From Nitrospirota bacterium (GTDB lineage: Bacteria; Nitrospirota; Nitrospiria; Nitrospirales; Nitrospiraceae), in assembly GCA_040755395.1 (NCBI GenBank), contig JBFMAX010000004.1, positions 1 through 64,000 of the forward strand: 64,000 nucleotides of DNA, read 5' to 3'. Shown here in pieces: positions 32,128 to 40,713 of this stretch. Made by a program: the position numbers and the translations under genes. The stretch's first letter is position 1. The number at the start of each line of letters is the position of its first letter. Below the pieces are notes generated by a model that was not told the origin of the DNA, ran no database searches, and worked only from the letters and a program-made list of their open reading frames with translations.

Positions 32128-32583
32128 TTACTCGGCCGACCGTTCGATCCTGGTCGCGACGGCTTGCACCTGCCCACGTTCCGCCGTGGAGATGCGCAGG
32201 CCCTCCAGCGTCAGGTAATAACTGCCGTGGCCCGGCGCCTGAATGGTGGCCGTGACCGTCACGCGGTCGCCTTCCTCGACGTCCGGGTCTCGGAACACCG
32301 GCACGCCGCAGACGCCCAGGACGGCGACGGGCAGGGACCCCGTGTCGTCGTCGAGGCGAAAGAGATAGGCGCTGTAACAGGTGACTCCGCTCGGCTGCGT
32401 GTAGGGGTCGAGCGGCTGGATGTCCCGCGCGGTGCCGTGGACCGTCACGAGCCGCAAGTGGTAGGCGTCGGGATTGGCGAGGATGTCCTGAACCGGCGTC
32501 GGCTCGTCGGCCCACACGAGGGGCGGGCTGAGCATCAGGAGGAACGTCAACAGCGGCAGCGCCGGTGCCGGGTTCGCGCTCAT
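32128..32583 (-). CDS. Exported OB-fold-like protein
   Basis: The 151-residue product has a signal peptide (ALPLLTFLLMLSPPLVWA). A domain with the pattern of periplasmic nucleic acid-like OB folds follows: LRLVTVHGTARDIQPLDPYTQ, GSLPVAVLGV, EEGDRVTVTATIQAPGHGSYYLTLEGLRI. The exact role is unknown. The start at 32583 is preferred over longer options as it gives a clean signal peptide. It is divergent from the M20 peptidase gene. Confidence 0.6.
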   Translation of the reverse strand: MSANPAPALPLLTFLLMLSPPLVWADEPTPVQDILANPDAYHLRLVTVHGTARDIQPLDPYTQPSGVTCYSAYLFRLDDDTGSLPVAVLGVCGVPVFRDPDVEEGDRVTVTATIQAPGHGSYYLTLEGLRISTAERGQVQAVATRIERSAE

Positions 32584-32681
32584 CGTCCGCGATTCTACCA
32601 TGCTTCTGCCGGCTTTCTCCCACCGCCGCGTCCGGCTATAATGCCGCTCCCGCGCGATGTGTGACGGGAGGAGGAGCGGCG

Positions 32682-34049
32682 ATGGCAACGAGCAAGAAAT
32701 TGATCGATGCGTACGTTAACGAGGCTCGGCCGCGATTTGAAGAGATGCTGGCCGAGATCGTCCAACTTCCGTCGATCAGCATGGACCCCCGGCGGGCGAC
32801 GGATATCCGGCGGACGGCCGACCTGGCCGTGCAGTTTCTGACCAGTCTCGGGGCCGAGGCGCGCGTGGTGGAAACCGGCGGCTATCCGGTCGTGTCCGGC
32901 GGCTGGACAACCGGCGCAAGGCACCCGACGGTCACGGTTTACAACCATCTCGACGTGCAGCCGGCGCAGGAGCCGGAGTGGCGCCACGCGCCGTTCGCCT
33001 TCCGCAAGGAGGACGGCCGCTACCATGGACGCGGCGCCACCGATGACAAGGGCCCGGCGCTGACCGCGCTCCTCGGCGCCCGGTACGCGGTCGAGCGGGG
33101 CGTGCCGATCAACATCCGTTTTCTCTGGGAACTGGAGGAAGAAATCGGCAGCCCGAATTTTGCGGCCGCCCTGCGCGATCACGAGGCGGTCCCGCGTCCG
33201 GATTCCGTGGTCGTGTCGGATACGATCTGGATCGCGAAAGGGCGACCCGCTGTGCCGTACGGGTTGCGCGGGTTGCTGGGCGCGCGGCTGATGTTGCGCA
33301 CGGGCGACAAGGACGCGCACTCGGGCCTGACGGGCGGCGCGGCGCGGAACCCGCTCGCGGAACTGGCCGATCTGGTGCACGCCTGCGTCGATGCCAAGAC
33401 CGGCCGCGTGAAGATTCCCGGCTTCTACGACGATGTGGTCAAGCCGACCCAAGCCGAGATCAAAAGCTTCCTGGCGTCGGGCTTTCAGGTGCAGCGCTTC
33501 ATGCGGGCCTACGGCTTCCAGACGCTGCGCACGACCGAGCGGGCCGATGTGCTCCGGCGGATCTGGGCTTCGCCCACGTTCGAAGTGCATGGCATGGTCG
33601 GCGGCTATCAGGGACCGGGCGTGAAGACGATCGTTCCGGGCTACGGAGAGCTGAAGGTCAGTATGCGGCTGGTGCCGAACCAGACGCCGGAGAAGATCTT
33701 CCGGCTGCTGCGGCAATTCGTCGCCAAGCAGAATCCCCGCGTCGTCGTCGAGCGCGAAGGCATGCTGCAGCCGTTCCGCGGTCTGTTCGACGGGCCCTAT
33801 GTCGACGCGGTGAAGCGGGCGCTGAAGGCAGGGTTCGGGAAAGAGCCGGCCTTCATCCGCGAGGGCGGGTCGATCGGCGCGGTGGTGACGATGCAGCGGG
33901 CGTGGAACGTACCCATCCTCTTCCTCGGCCTGAGCCTGCCCGAGCACGGCTACCACGCGCCCAACGAGTTCTTCGACTGGGGCCAAGCCGCCGGCGGCAT
34001 GAAAGCCTTTGCGGCGTATTTTGACGAGCTGGCGAAGATGAAGAAATGA
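32682..34049 (+). CDS. M20-family metallopeptidase (dipeptidase)
   Basis: The 455-residue enzyme belongs to the M20 zinc peptidases: YNHLDVQPAQEPEWRHAPF with the first His-Asp ligand, RGATDDKGPALTALL, WELEEEIGSPNF, and a dimerisation domain in the middle. It likely cleaves dipeptides in the cytoplasm. ATG at 32682 has GGAGGAG ahead; the longer frame is not in the family. Its TGA stop codon forms the very start of palindromic element E2. Confidence 0.9.
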   Translation: MATSKKLIDAYVNEARPRFEEMLAEIVQLPSISMDPRRATDIRRTADLAVQFLTSLGAEARVVETGGYPVVSGGWTTGARHPTVTVYNHLDVQPAQEPEWRHAPFAFRKEDGRYHGRGATDDKGPALTALLGARYAVERGVPINIRFLWELEEEIGSPNFAAALRDHEAVPRPDSVVVSDTIWIAKGRPAVPYGLRGLLGARLMLRTGDKDAHSGLTGGAARNPLAELADLVHACVDAKTGRVKIPGFYDDVVKPTQAEIKSFLASGFQVQRFMRAYGFQTLRTTERADVLRRIWASPTFEVHGMVGGYQGPGVKTIVPGYGELKVSMRLVPNQTPEKIFRLLRQFVAKQNPRVVVEREGMLQPFRGLFDGPYVDAVKRALKAGFGKEPAFIREGGSIGAVVTMQRAWNVPILFLGLSLPEHGYHAPNEFFDWGQAAGGMKAFAAYFDELAKMKK

Positions 34050-34257
34050 GGGATGGTGCGCCCCGCGCTGCTCAGGTGCTCCAGCTCGACCGCACGTAAG
34101 CCTCACATCTGACTCGGCTGCGCAACTTGTTCAGTCCTGAGCCTCGCTCGAACGGACATTCGAACAGTGCTCGCCGTCGCTTACAGCGACCGCATCTGCT
34201 CGGCAAGTGCGGAACCGAGCCTCCGCGCAATTCGCGACGCAAGCCGCGCCATCCCTC
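34048..34257. repeat. Long palindromic element E2
   Basis: GAGGGATGG (34048-34056) recurs inverted as CCATCCCTC (34249-34257), with imperfect pairing of inner arms, for example CTCGACCGCAC against GTGCGGAACCGAG. The 210-base element starts in the peptidase stop codon and ends just before an AT-rich island. It holds no gene. In position and size it corresponds to E1 at 19978-20210, although the sequences differ. Confidence 0.6.
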
Positions 34258-34285
34258 AAAATAGAACCGTCGAACATAGGAACAT

Positions 34286-34429
34286 ATGAAGAGCAGTGCC
34301 GAGGAACCTATTGCTCTTCATGATGCAAAGGGTGGTGATGCGTACAGTGGAGGACCAACGAGGCCGCCTATGCGACAGGGGCAAGAATCTCGGCCAAGGG
34401 GTACTTCTTCGCAGATCAAAGGTCCTTAG
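34286..34429 (+). CDS. Possible 47-residue leader protein of the TIGR04255 module
   Basis: ATG at 34286 with AGGA upstream opens a frame of 47 codons (MKSSAEEPIALHDAKGGDAY, later Pro/Arg-rich) that ends in TAG at 34427-34429. The frame is the same as that of the next gene, which starts 39 bases later, with only this single stop between. It could be a separate small protein or a broken N-terminal extension. Composition is low complexity and no family is known. Confidence 0.35.
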   Translation: MKSSAEEPIALHDAKGGDAYSGGPTRPPMRQGQESRPRGTSSQIKGP

Positions 34430-34468
34430 CCTGTTGTCTTCACCGGCGGCAATCACTATATTACCTTC

Positions 34469-35239
34469 ATGTTTGCTGTACCTTCCTATGAGAGGCCTCC
34501 AGTCCGTGAGGCGTTGATTGATATTAGGGTTAACCGACTCCCAGCAGAAAAACTTCCTGCTTTAGAGAAACTTCATGAGGCTCTTCGGGCACAGTATCCC
34601 CACAAGAGGCCTCAGCAGACATGGGAGGGTAAGTTTGAGTTCCGTGAAGATGCTTTGCTGTCGGCACAGAAGGCTTACGGAATTACTGGCTTCCACTTCG
34701 AATCAGACGACAAAAAGAGAATTATCCAGTACCGGTTGGATGGGTTCACCTGCAATTTCTTGAAGCCAGACCCCAAAGAGAGATGGCCAGGCTGGGAGGC
34801 TCTCCGTGACGAAGCCAAGCGTGCTTGGGAGTTATATGCAAACAGCGTTGGTATCGTCGAGGTTAAGCGTCTCGCGGTTCGTTACATTAATCAGATCGTA
34901 ATACCTGCGCCAATAGTTGAGTTGAGCGATTATCTAACTGCTCCACCTAGCGCTCCCAAGGATTGTAAGTATCAGGATTTTAGGGATTTCCTGAGCCGGG
35001 TTACACTTGATATACCAGAACTGAACGCAATAGCAATTGTGACCCAAGCACCAGCCCAAGAAATGCAGCCGGACTCGGTCCACTTACTGCTCGACATTGA
35101 CGTCATCCGTGCGGAGGCTTTACCTGCACATACTGAAGCAATGTGGAGAATTCTTGAACGATTTCGTGATATAAAGAACGAAGTATTTGAGAAAAGTCTT
35201 CATCAGAAGGCCAAGGATCTCTTCGGACCTCTGCAATGA
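34469..35239 (+). CDS. TIGR04255-family protein
   Basis: The 256-residue protein matches the sporadic TIGR04255 family from its start (MFAVPSYERPPVREALIDIRV, then YQYRLDGFTCNFLKP-like and RLAVRYINQIVIP). The family is found scattered in bacteria, often in variable islands, with no known function. The DNA is AT-rich compared with neighbours. Its end overlaps the next gene by four bases. There is no signal peptide or membrane helix, so it should act in the cytoplasm. Confidence 0.75.
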   Translation: MFAVPSYERPPVREALIDIRVNRLPAEKLPALEKLHEALRAQYPHKRPQQTWEGKFEFREDALLSAQKAYGITGFHFESDDKKRIIQYRLDGFTCNFLKPDPKERWPGWEALRDEAKRAWELYANSVGIVEVKRLAVRYINQIVIPAPIVELSDYLTAPPSAPKDCKYQDFRDFLSRVTLDIPELNAIAIVTQAPAQEMQPDSVHLLLDIDVIRAEALPAHTEAMWRILERFRDIKNEVFEKSLHQKAKDLFGPLQ

Positions 35240-35748
35240 GCCGAGCTCTTGCTATTGGTGTACGCCGTACCTGGCTGGTTGAGCCTGGACGAAGTGAGGA
35301 ATCGGTCAAGCTTCGGCGTAAGCTTTCGAGCGTCCGCGAGCACACATACGAGCCGATTTCGCTGGGATGGAAACGTCTACTGTACGATGAGGCTATGGAA
35401 ATCGGGAAACAATGCTCAACCGCGGCTTGGGATGGATATGATGCTCTTCCGATTTCAGATGAGGCAGTTGTCAGAACGTTGAAGCTTATTCAATCACTTC
35501 CCGACACGATTGCATCGCCGGACCTTGTACCATCTCCCGAAGGTGAAATCTCGTTTGAATGGCACGATTCGCAGCATAGAATGGTGTCGGTCACGCCTGG
35601 GCCGGATAGACTAATCTGGGCTGCGATGATGTCGGATGAACATGCTCAGTATGGCAAAGCCCCGCTCTCCGAAGGTTGGCCCAGGGTCGTGCTAGAAATA
35701 CTCGATTGCTATTTCCCGAATGCAAGATTCTTTACCACAAGAGATTGA
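35236..35748 (+). CDS. Unknown partner gene 2 of the TIGR04255 module
   Basis: The 170-residue protein overlaps the TIGR04255 gene (ATGA) and the next gene by 29 bases, so all three are translated from one message. Residues 62-170 (WDGYDALPISDEAVVRTLKLIQSLP, GEISFEWHDSQHRMVSVTPGPDRLIWA) form a mixed alpha/beta domain I cannot place in a family. Codon use is AT-rich like its neighbours. It has no signal peptide. Confidence 0.65.
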   Translation: MSRALAIGVRRTWLVEPGRSEESVKLRRKLSSVREHTYEPISLGWKRLLYDEAMEIGKQCSTAAWDGYDALPISDEAVVRTLKLIQSLPDTIASPDLVPSPEGEISFEWHDSQHRMVSVTPGPDRLIWAAMMSDEHAQYGKAPLSEGWPRVVLEILDCYFPNARFFTTRD

Positions 35749-36145
35749 CCCAAGAGAGCGCATTACCCGCTTTCTGACTAACCCTAAGTGGTTTAACACC
35801 GGAACTCAAAATATCTCTCCTCAGGCATTTAAGCCTTCCTCTCCTAGACCACCAACTCGTCCAGTTCGACGAACCTCCGTCTATAGAACCCAAGACTGTA
35901 GTGATGGAGAAATATGGATGATTGGCGAGGAGTATGTTACCAAACAGCTCGAACGGAAGTTGCCGGTTCTGGGACGGGCAGACGTCCAAGCCCAGATCAT
36001 TCTGGACGAAAATTTATTCATCGTTCCACGGCCCCATCCCCACCCTCGCCACGCCGACATCGAGAATTGGCCTGAGGACGACGTACAGCGCCAGATAAAA
36101 GCAGTTGCGCTTGCTCGAAAGGCCACGCTGCTGGTTAAGTGTTAA
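35720..36145 (+). CDS. Unknown partner gene 3 of the TIGR04255 module
   Basis: The 141-residue protein overlaps the previous gene by 29 bases. The first half is loop-rich with many prolines and Arg (SSPRPPTRPVRRTSVYRT); the second half has FIVPRPHPHPRHADIENWPEDD, rich in His and Asp. No enzyme motif is certain, but the His/Asp cluster could bind metal. A terminator follows its stop, so it closes the operon. Confidence 0.6.
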   Translation: MQDSLPQEIDPRERITRFLTNPKWFNTGTQNISPQAFKPSSPRPPTRPVRRTSVYRTQDCSDGEIWMIGEEYVTKQLERKLPVLGRADVQAQIILDENLFIVPRPHPHPRHADIENWPEDDVQRQIKAVALARKATLLVKC

Positions 36146-36154
36146 CGTGAATTC

Positions 36155-36178
36155 GGCGTCACTTGACGCGATTTTTTA
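36155..36178 (+). terminator. Rho-independent terminator of the TIGR04255 module
   Basis: GCGTCA-CT-TGACGC followed by GATTTTTT forms a six-pair stem with a run of six T directly after the last gene. This is a good intrinsic terminator. Confidence 0.75.
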
Positions 36179-36229
36179 TGGTCTAACGCTCTGGCGGACG
36201 CCAAATGAGCTCCACGAGCGGCATAGTCC

Positions 36230-36252
36230 AAACCTCACGTTTGGTGAGGTTT
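36230..36252. terminator. Second hairpin after the module
   Basis: AAACCTCAC-GTTTG-GTGAGGTTT is a perfect nine-pair stem with a five-base loop, A-rich on one side and T-rich on the other. It can act as a terminator in either direction. The remaining bases to 36469 show no gene. Confidence 0.6.
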
Positions 36253-36469
36253 CCACTGTAAGCCCCGAATTCATTTCAGACCAGGGGCTACAATGAGAAT
36301 TCCGAACTGAATCTGGGGATCGCGCTGGATTCAGGTTAACGCACCATAAACTGGGCGGGTCTTAACAAGACGGAAACCTGTACGGAGCGGTGATTCACAG
36401 GTAATTGGGCGAATGTGAGGCGACGTGCTGATGCAGGCACGAGGGTCGTTTTGTATCCTTGGCTTGCCT

Positions 36470-36727
36470 TTACACGTCCTCACCACGCCGAGACTCTCCT
36501 CGCTCTCTGTCCTTCTTCCGTTCGTTCAGCAATTCTTCCGTGATAGAGGTGACGCTCTTCAGCATGCCGCACATGCTTCGGATGTATTTCTTGGTCAGCG
36601 GCTGAAGGACAATTTCACTACCTTGTTCGATGAAGCGTACCTTGGTGCCCGGTTTGATTCCGAGCTTCCGACGAAGCCGGACCGGGATGACAATCCGACC
36701 CCTGGTTGTCACATAACCAGAATCCAT
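36470..36727 (-). CDS. AbrB/MazE-type DNA-binding protein (orphan antitoxin)
   Basis: The 85-residue protein starts with a swapped-hairpin AbrB domain: DSGYVTTRGRIVIPVRLRRKLGIKPGTKVRFIEQGSEIVLQPL. The C-terminal part (YIRSMCGMLKSVTSITEELLNERKKDRE) is the kind of tail by which VapB antitoxins bind a PIN toxin. No toxin gene lies next to it on either side. It is therefore either an orphan antitoxin or a stand-alone regulator. Confidence 0.8.
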   Translation of the reverse strand: MDSGYVTTRGRIVIPVRLRRKLGIKPGTKVRFIEQGSEIVLQPLTKKYIRSMCGMLKSVTSITEELLNERKKDRERGESRRGEDV

Positions 36728-36773
36728 GACTTCACCGTGCTGAAAGCTGACCGCTGGCGTCTGAGAGCTTGAG

Positions 36774-38483
36774 TTACGACGCCGCCAGCAACGGCTTGAA
36801 CTTGGGGTCCGCGTCGAGCACCGCTTTCAGGAGTTCCTGCCCGAGCCAGTAGTGCCACACTTCCTGCGACGCGCCCGGGATCTGCTCGTACCAGCGCCGC
36901 GCTTCCGTGAGATGGTTGAGCATGGCGTCATGGTCGCGGTTCGGCATGAAGAGCATACTGTAGGCCATCGTATAGGCGGCGGTGAATTTGTCCAGCGGCT
37001 GATCGGCGAGCTTCAAGGCTTCGCCCGCTTCCCGGTACGCCTGTTGGATTTCCGGATCGTCGTAGAACCGGTTCCAGGCGACTTTTTCGATCCGCGACCA
37101 GGCCAGCTCGATGAGCACCCGCGCCCGCAGCGCCGCGCGCTCCGGCGGGACATCTTTCAGCAGCGCCTCGTGGGTTTGAATGGCCGCGAGCTGATCATTG
37201 TTCCAGCGGTAGGCGATGCCCAGCCGCAGCCGATTCTCGGTGACTTCCGGCCGCACCCGGGCGAGCTTCTCCATGGCGGGAATCACGCGATAGAGATAGT
37301 CGGCCGCCGTCGGCTTGTCGAACCCGCCCATTTCCATCCCGAGCGACAAGTCCGTTCTGGTCGTCTGGGCATAGGTGTTCCAATAGAGCTCGCTGACGCG
37401 GTCGGCCAGCGCGCCATCCCTCACGGGGACCTGATGCGCGGCCGCCCCTTCCCGCAGAAGCATTGCGTACAGGTCGCGCGTGAGCACCGTGAGGGCTTCC
37501 GGCTGGTTGGGATCGATGATCAGCACCCGGTTCAGCATCGCGACGCGGTCGCGCAGGTCCGGGAACAACGCGGCCCGCCCGACGGCCGCGATCAGCAACC
37601 CTGGCGCGTCTTTCGGTCCCCACCAGACCAGCGAGTCGCGAACCGCTCCGCTGGTTTCCGTGACGAACGGAATGGCCTCCTGTACCCCTTCGGTTCCGTC
37701 ACCCAGGGTCGCCACCGGTAGATTGAGGACTGCGAGATCGCTCGGGAACCCGTGCTTGCCCAAGCCCGACATGACGACCCACTGCACCACCAGCGACTTG
37801 AGCGCCCGACGCGGACGTTTGATCGTGTTCGCCCACTTGTACGTGCCCGGCGCGTACGTCACCGGCGAGGTGAGGGGATCCTGATAGGTGACTGTGAGCT
37901 TCACCAACGTCGCCGGCGCCCCGAGTACCGGCCCGTCCGGCAGCACGCGAAAGGAAGCGGCGGGCAGCGGCGCAGTTCCTTGGGGCTCCACGCGCAGTCC
38001 GCTTCCCGGCGGCGACAGTCCCAGCTTGTCCATGACAAAGGCCGAGGCCGGATAGCGATTCAACTCCTCGCCGAAGAAGACAAAGTCGCCCTTGCTGGGC
38101 CATAAGAGGTCCATACCCTGATCGCTCGTGTCGATGGCGGGCGTATGGGCGTCCGTGATCTGTTTCCAACATGTTTCGTACACGGGGTCGGATTCCGCCG
38201 GGAATGTCTTAAGCTTGCCTCCGGCCGCCTTCACCATGGTATACGAGCACGCGAAATCGAGCCGGCCGACGGTGACGCGATCGCCCTTGGCCAACGCTTC
38301 CGCATACCGCTGAGCGGCGGCAACCGGCGGTGAGGGGCGACCGGACGGCTTGGCTTTCTTGCCGGTCTTCGAGGCCGACGCGGCAGACGCTTGACTGCCG
38401 TCCGTCAGCCCCCATGCGATGAACGCACTCACGGCAAGGCACAGAAGAACAGGAGCGGTTCGCAACGAGGTGTGCCAGAACAT
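36774..38483 (-). CDS. Large exported protein of unknown function, TPR-like end
   Basis: From ATG at 38483 (GGAGG upstream) the 569-residue product has a signal peptide (APVLLCLAVSAFIAWGLTDGSQASA). Residues 60-300 contain an unrecognised domain. The C-terminal 250 residues are helical with TPR-like pairs (AMLNRVLIIDPNQPEALTVLTRDLYAMLL, RLGIAYRWNNDQLAAIQTHEALLKDVPPE). It probably binds other periplasmic proteins. The frame is alone on this strand, upstream of the AbrB gene. Confidence 0.7.
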   Translation of the reverse strand: MFWHTSLRTAPVLLCLAVSAFIAWGLTDGSQASAASASKTGKKAKPSGRPSPPVAAAQRYAEALAKGDRVTVGRLDFACSYTMVKAAGGKLKTFPAESDPVYETCWKQITDAHTPAIDTSDQGMDLLWPSKGDFVFFGEELNRYPASAFVMDKLGLSPPGSGLRVEPQGTAPLPAASFRVLPDGPVLGAPATLVKLTVTYQDPLTSPVTYAPGTYKWANTIKRPRRALKSLVVQWVVMSGLGKHGFPSDLAVLNLPVATLGDGTEGVQEAIPFVTETSGAVRDSLVWWGPKDAPGLLIAAVGRAALFPDLRDRVAMLNRVLIIDPNQPEALTVLTRDLYAMLLREGAAAHQVPVRDGALADRVSELYWNTYAQTTRTDLSLGMEMGGFDKPTAADYLYRVIPAMEKLARVRPEVTENRLRLGIAYRWNNDQLAAIQTHEALLKDVPPERAALRARVLIELAWSRIEKVAWNRFYDDPEIQQAYREAGEALKLADQPLDKFTAAYTMAYSMLFMPNRDHDAMLNHLTEARRWYEQIPGASQEVWHYWLGQELLKAVLDADPKFKPLLAAS

Positions 38484-38577
38484 ATGATCGATCCTCCGTT
38501 CCAAAGAATATCCCGAAAAAATGACACCTTAGCATGTCATTCGCGCGAGAGGAAAGAGGGACGAGAGAGGACGGGCT

Positions 38578-39036
38578 TTATTGACTGCCGGCCGGTGGAG
38601 GCGGGGTCAGCAAGGGCTGGCTAAAGCGGATCAACGACCGGATGTACCTCAACACGTCTCGCTGCTCCTCCTCGCTCAGGGTATCCTTCCACGCCGGCAT
38701 CGCAGTCCGGGGTTTCCCGTTCGCGATGACGCGCAGCAGTTCCTGATCCGTCTTGGCCGACGTCGCTGCCGAAATCAGACTGGCCGGCCTAGGCGAGAGG
38801 AAGGGCGCCTGCACCCCGTCGCCCCGGCCTTCCGGCCCATGACACCCGGCGCAGCGCTGCTCGTAGATCGCCTTGCCGCGCTCCAGATGACCGGGTTGGA
38901 CGCTGCCGGCCAGCGCCGCGGCGGCGATCCCGACCGGACCGATCATCACGACCCAGCGCACCAAGCCACCGGCGGCCCGGCTGCGACAGGAACCGGGAAA
39001 GGGATGTCGCTGCGACGAACGACTTCGCGCCCTCAT
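38578..39036 (-). CDS. Periplasmic c-type cytochrome
   Basis: The 152-residue product has a hydrophobic N-terminal segment (GLVRWVVMIGPVGIAAAALAGS) that anchors or exports it. A single haem c motif CAGCH follows with GPEGRGDG, and the axial Met is likely in RTAMPAWKDTLSEEEQRDVLRYIRSL. It shuttles electrons in the periplasm. It follows the cupredoxin gene by three bases, so the two proteins are made together. Confidence 0.88.
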   Translation of the reverse strand: MRARSRSSQRHPFPGSCRSRAAGGLVRWVVMIGPVGIAAAALAGSVQPGHLERGKAIYEQRCAGCHGPEGRGDGVQAPFLSPRPASLISAATSAKTDQELLRVIANGKPRTAMPAWKDTLSEEEQRDVLRYIRSLIRFSQPLLTPPPPAGSQ

Positions 39037-39039
39037 GCC

Positions 39040-39465
39040 TCACTGGACGACAATCGTCGCCCGCATCTCATGACCGGGCATATCGCAGAAGAACGCGTAC
39101 TCGCCGGGCCGGTCGGGAACGAACCGAATCTCGGCGCGGCCGTCGGGGGGGATAATCACGCGCTTGAATCCATGCGCATCAAATTCCGGCGCCCCGTTGC
39201 CGGCGATATTGACGTTGACGCCCGCGAAAAGCCCCACCGGGACAAAGGCGTGCAACTCCGAATCCTGGTTGAGAAAGACAAGCGCGGTCTTTCGCCCGGA
39301 CTGCAGCACGACGCGATCCGGCAGAAATTGTCTGGAGCGAATCTCGACCGTGACCGGCTGCTCCTGCCCGCTGTCGGCGCCGGCCCGTCCGGGTGGAGCG
39401 GGCCAGAGGAGGCCGATGATGGTGAGGCAGAGAACTATCCCGATCCGCAAACCGGGTTGCTCCAT
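39040..39465 (-). CDS. Cupredoxin-domain protein
   Basis: The 141-residue product (start at ATG 39465, longer starts at 39492 and 39510 are possible) has a signal peptide and a single plastocyanin-like domain. The type 1 copper ligands are visible: His in SELHAF, then Cys, His and Met in YAFFCDMPGHEM. It probably passes electrons together with the cytochrome coded next. TATGAT at 39518-39513 may be a -10 box, which would exclude the longest start. Confidence 0.85.
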   Translation of the reverse strand: MEQPGLRIGIVLCLTIIGLLWPAPPGRAGADSGQEQPVTVEIRSRQFLPDRVVLQSGRKTALVFLNQDSELHAFVPVGLFAGVNVNIAGNGAPEFDAHGFKRVIIPPDGRAEIRFVPDRPGEYAFFCDMPGHEMRATIVVQ

Positions 39466-39611
39466 GAGTTCCGTTCGGGTTGGGTTGCCCATCGGCATCG
39501 CCGCTTGCATCTATCATACTGCGGAGCCGCTCGGCGACGCCACCCGCTCCTGTGGGCGGGCGGGTCTGTCTCCGGCAACAGCCGCGGCACGACGGCGTCC
39601 CGAGTTCTTGA

Positions 39612-39914
39612 TCAGAGGGAAGCGGCTACCTCGAGGATTTGACGGCGAAGCCGGGCTTTGGCGGTCGGGGACAACGGCCGGACGGGGTGGTGTCGGCAGA
39701 GGGTGATGGTTTGTTTAAGGGATTCGATAAATTCTTCGCAGTTGGGACAGGCGCCCAAGTGTTTGCGGATTTCTTCACACACTTCGCGAGACAGCTCTTC
39801 ATCGAGGTACGCGGACAACTGTTTCAGGATTTTGAGACAATGAGCTTTCCCATGACCGTGGCGTTGATGGGACTGGTTCTTTCCCGCCGGCGCCGTCCGG
39901 GACCGCCTTGTCAT
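39612..39914 (-). CDS. Zinc-finger anti-sigma factor
   Basis: From ATG at 39914 the 100-residue protein has a ZAS-type motif: HCLKILKQLSAYLDEELSREVCEEIRKHLGACPNCEEF (His-x3-Cys-x2-Cys spacing). Such proteins hold an ECF sigma factor inactive. There is no transmembrane helix, so it is a soluble anti-sigma factor that can respond to redox or metal changes. Its start overlaps the sigma gene stop (ATGA). Confidence 0.85.
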   Translation of the reverse strand: MTRRSRTAPAGKNQSHQRHGHGKAHCLKILKQLSAYLDEELSREVCEEIRKHLGACPNCEEFIESLKQTITLCRHHPVRPLSPTAKARLRRQILEVAASL

Positions 39915-40543
39915 GGGACCATCCTTTCTTCGGTGCCGGTCCCGCCCTGTCGGGCGATGCCGCGCGCGCTCAACTCTCGTCGCACAAACAACCGGGCCCG
40001 GTGGAGACGCGATTTCACCGCCCGTTCGTTCAGTCCCATGATGGTGCCGACCTCCTTGGCGCTCAGTCCTTCCATATCCCGCAAGACCAGCACCATCCGA
40101 TACTTGGGCGGCAGTTTCTCGATGGCCTGATCGAGAGCCCGCCGCAATTCCTTGTTTTGCAGCGCTTCCTCGGGCGTGAGGCCGTCCATCGGGATCTGCA
40201 GCTTGAATTCGCCTTCGGACGTGGGGATGAATTCTTCCAGGGAAAGTTCCCGCTCCGGCTCTCCTTTCCGCTTCCGCCGCATCCGAAGGCATGCCCGAGA
40301 GGCGATGGTGTAGAGCCAGGTGGAAACCTGCGCATCTCCTCGGAATTTCTTGAATCCACGATAGGCGTTGAGGAACGTGTCCTGAACGATGTCTTTGGCC
40401 GCGTCCGCTTCGCCGCAGAGCCGCTGGGCAAAACGATAGATGAGATCGACATGATCTCGGTAGAGCTGATCGAAGGCTGCGGGCTCATTAGGTCCAGGCG
40501 ATGGGCGGGTCCCCGGATGGCGGCCCTGGGAGCGAATCTTCAT
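39911..40543 (-). CDS. ECF-type sigma factor
   Basis: The 210-residue protein has region 2 (FDQLYRDHVDLIYRFAQRLCGEADAAKDIVQDTFLNAYRGFKKFRGDAQVSTWLYTIASRACL) and region 4 (ALDQAIEKLPPKYRMVLVLRDMEGLSAKEVGTIMGLNERAVKSRLHRARLFVRREL). It lacks regions 1 and 3, as ECF sigma factors do. The gene is in tight operon with its anti-sigma factor. A neighbour, the two-repeat exported protein upstream, may be part of its regulon. Confidence 0.92.
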   Translation of the reverse strand: MKIRSQGRHPGTRPSPGPNEPAAFDQLYRDHVDLIYRFAQRLCGEADAAKDIVQDTFLNAYRGFKKFRGDAQVSTWLYTIASRACLRMRRKRKGEPERELSLEEFIPTSEGEFKLQIPMDGLTPEEALQNKELRRALDQAIEKLPPKYRMVLVLRDMEGLSAKEVGTIMGLNERAVKSRLHRARLFVRRELSARGIARQGGTGTEERMVP

Positions 40544-40713
40544 ACGTTGGGCGGAGTCTACGGGGGTTCCGTAGGCCTGTCAAGCCAGCGCCGGGCGAGG
40601 GGTGCGAGGCGACGGGCAGGCGCGAGAGAGGAGGAAAGGAAGAGACCCCCGACCCAGAGCAAGTGGATCCGTTAGAGAGGAAAGCGGCGACCGGGTCGGA
40701 AGGAACGGGCAAT

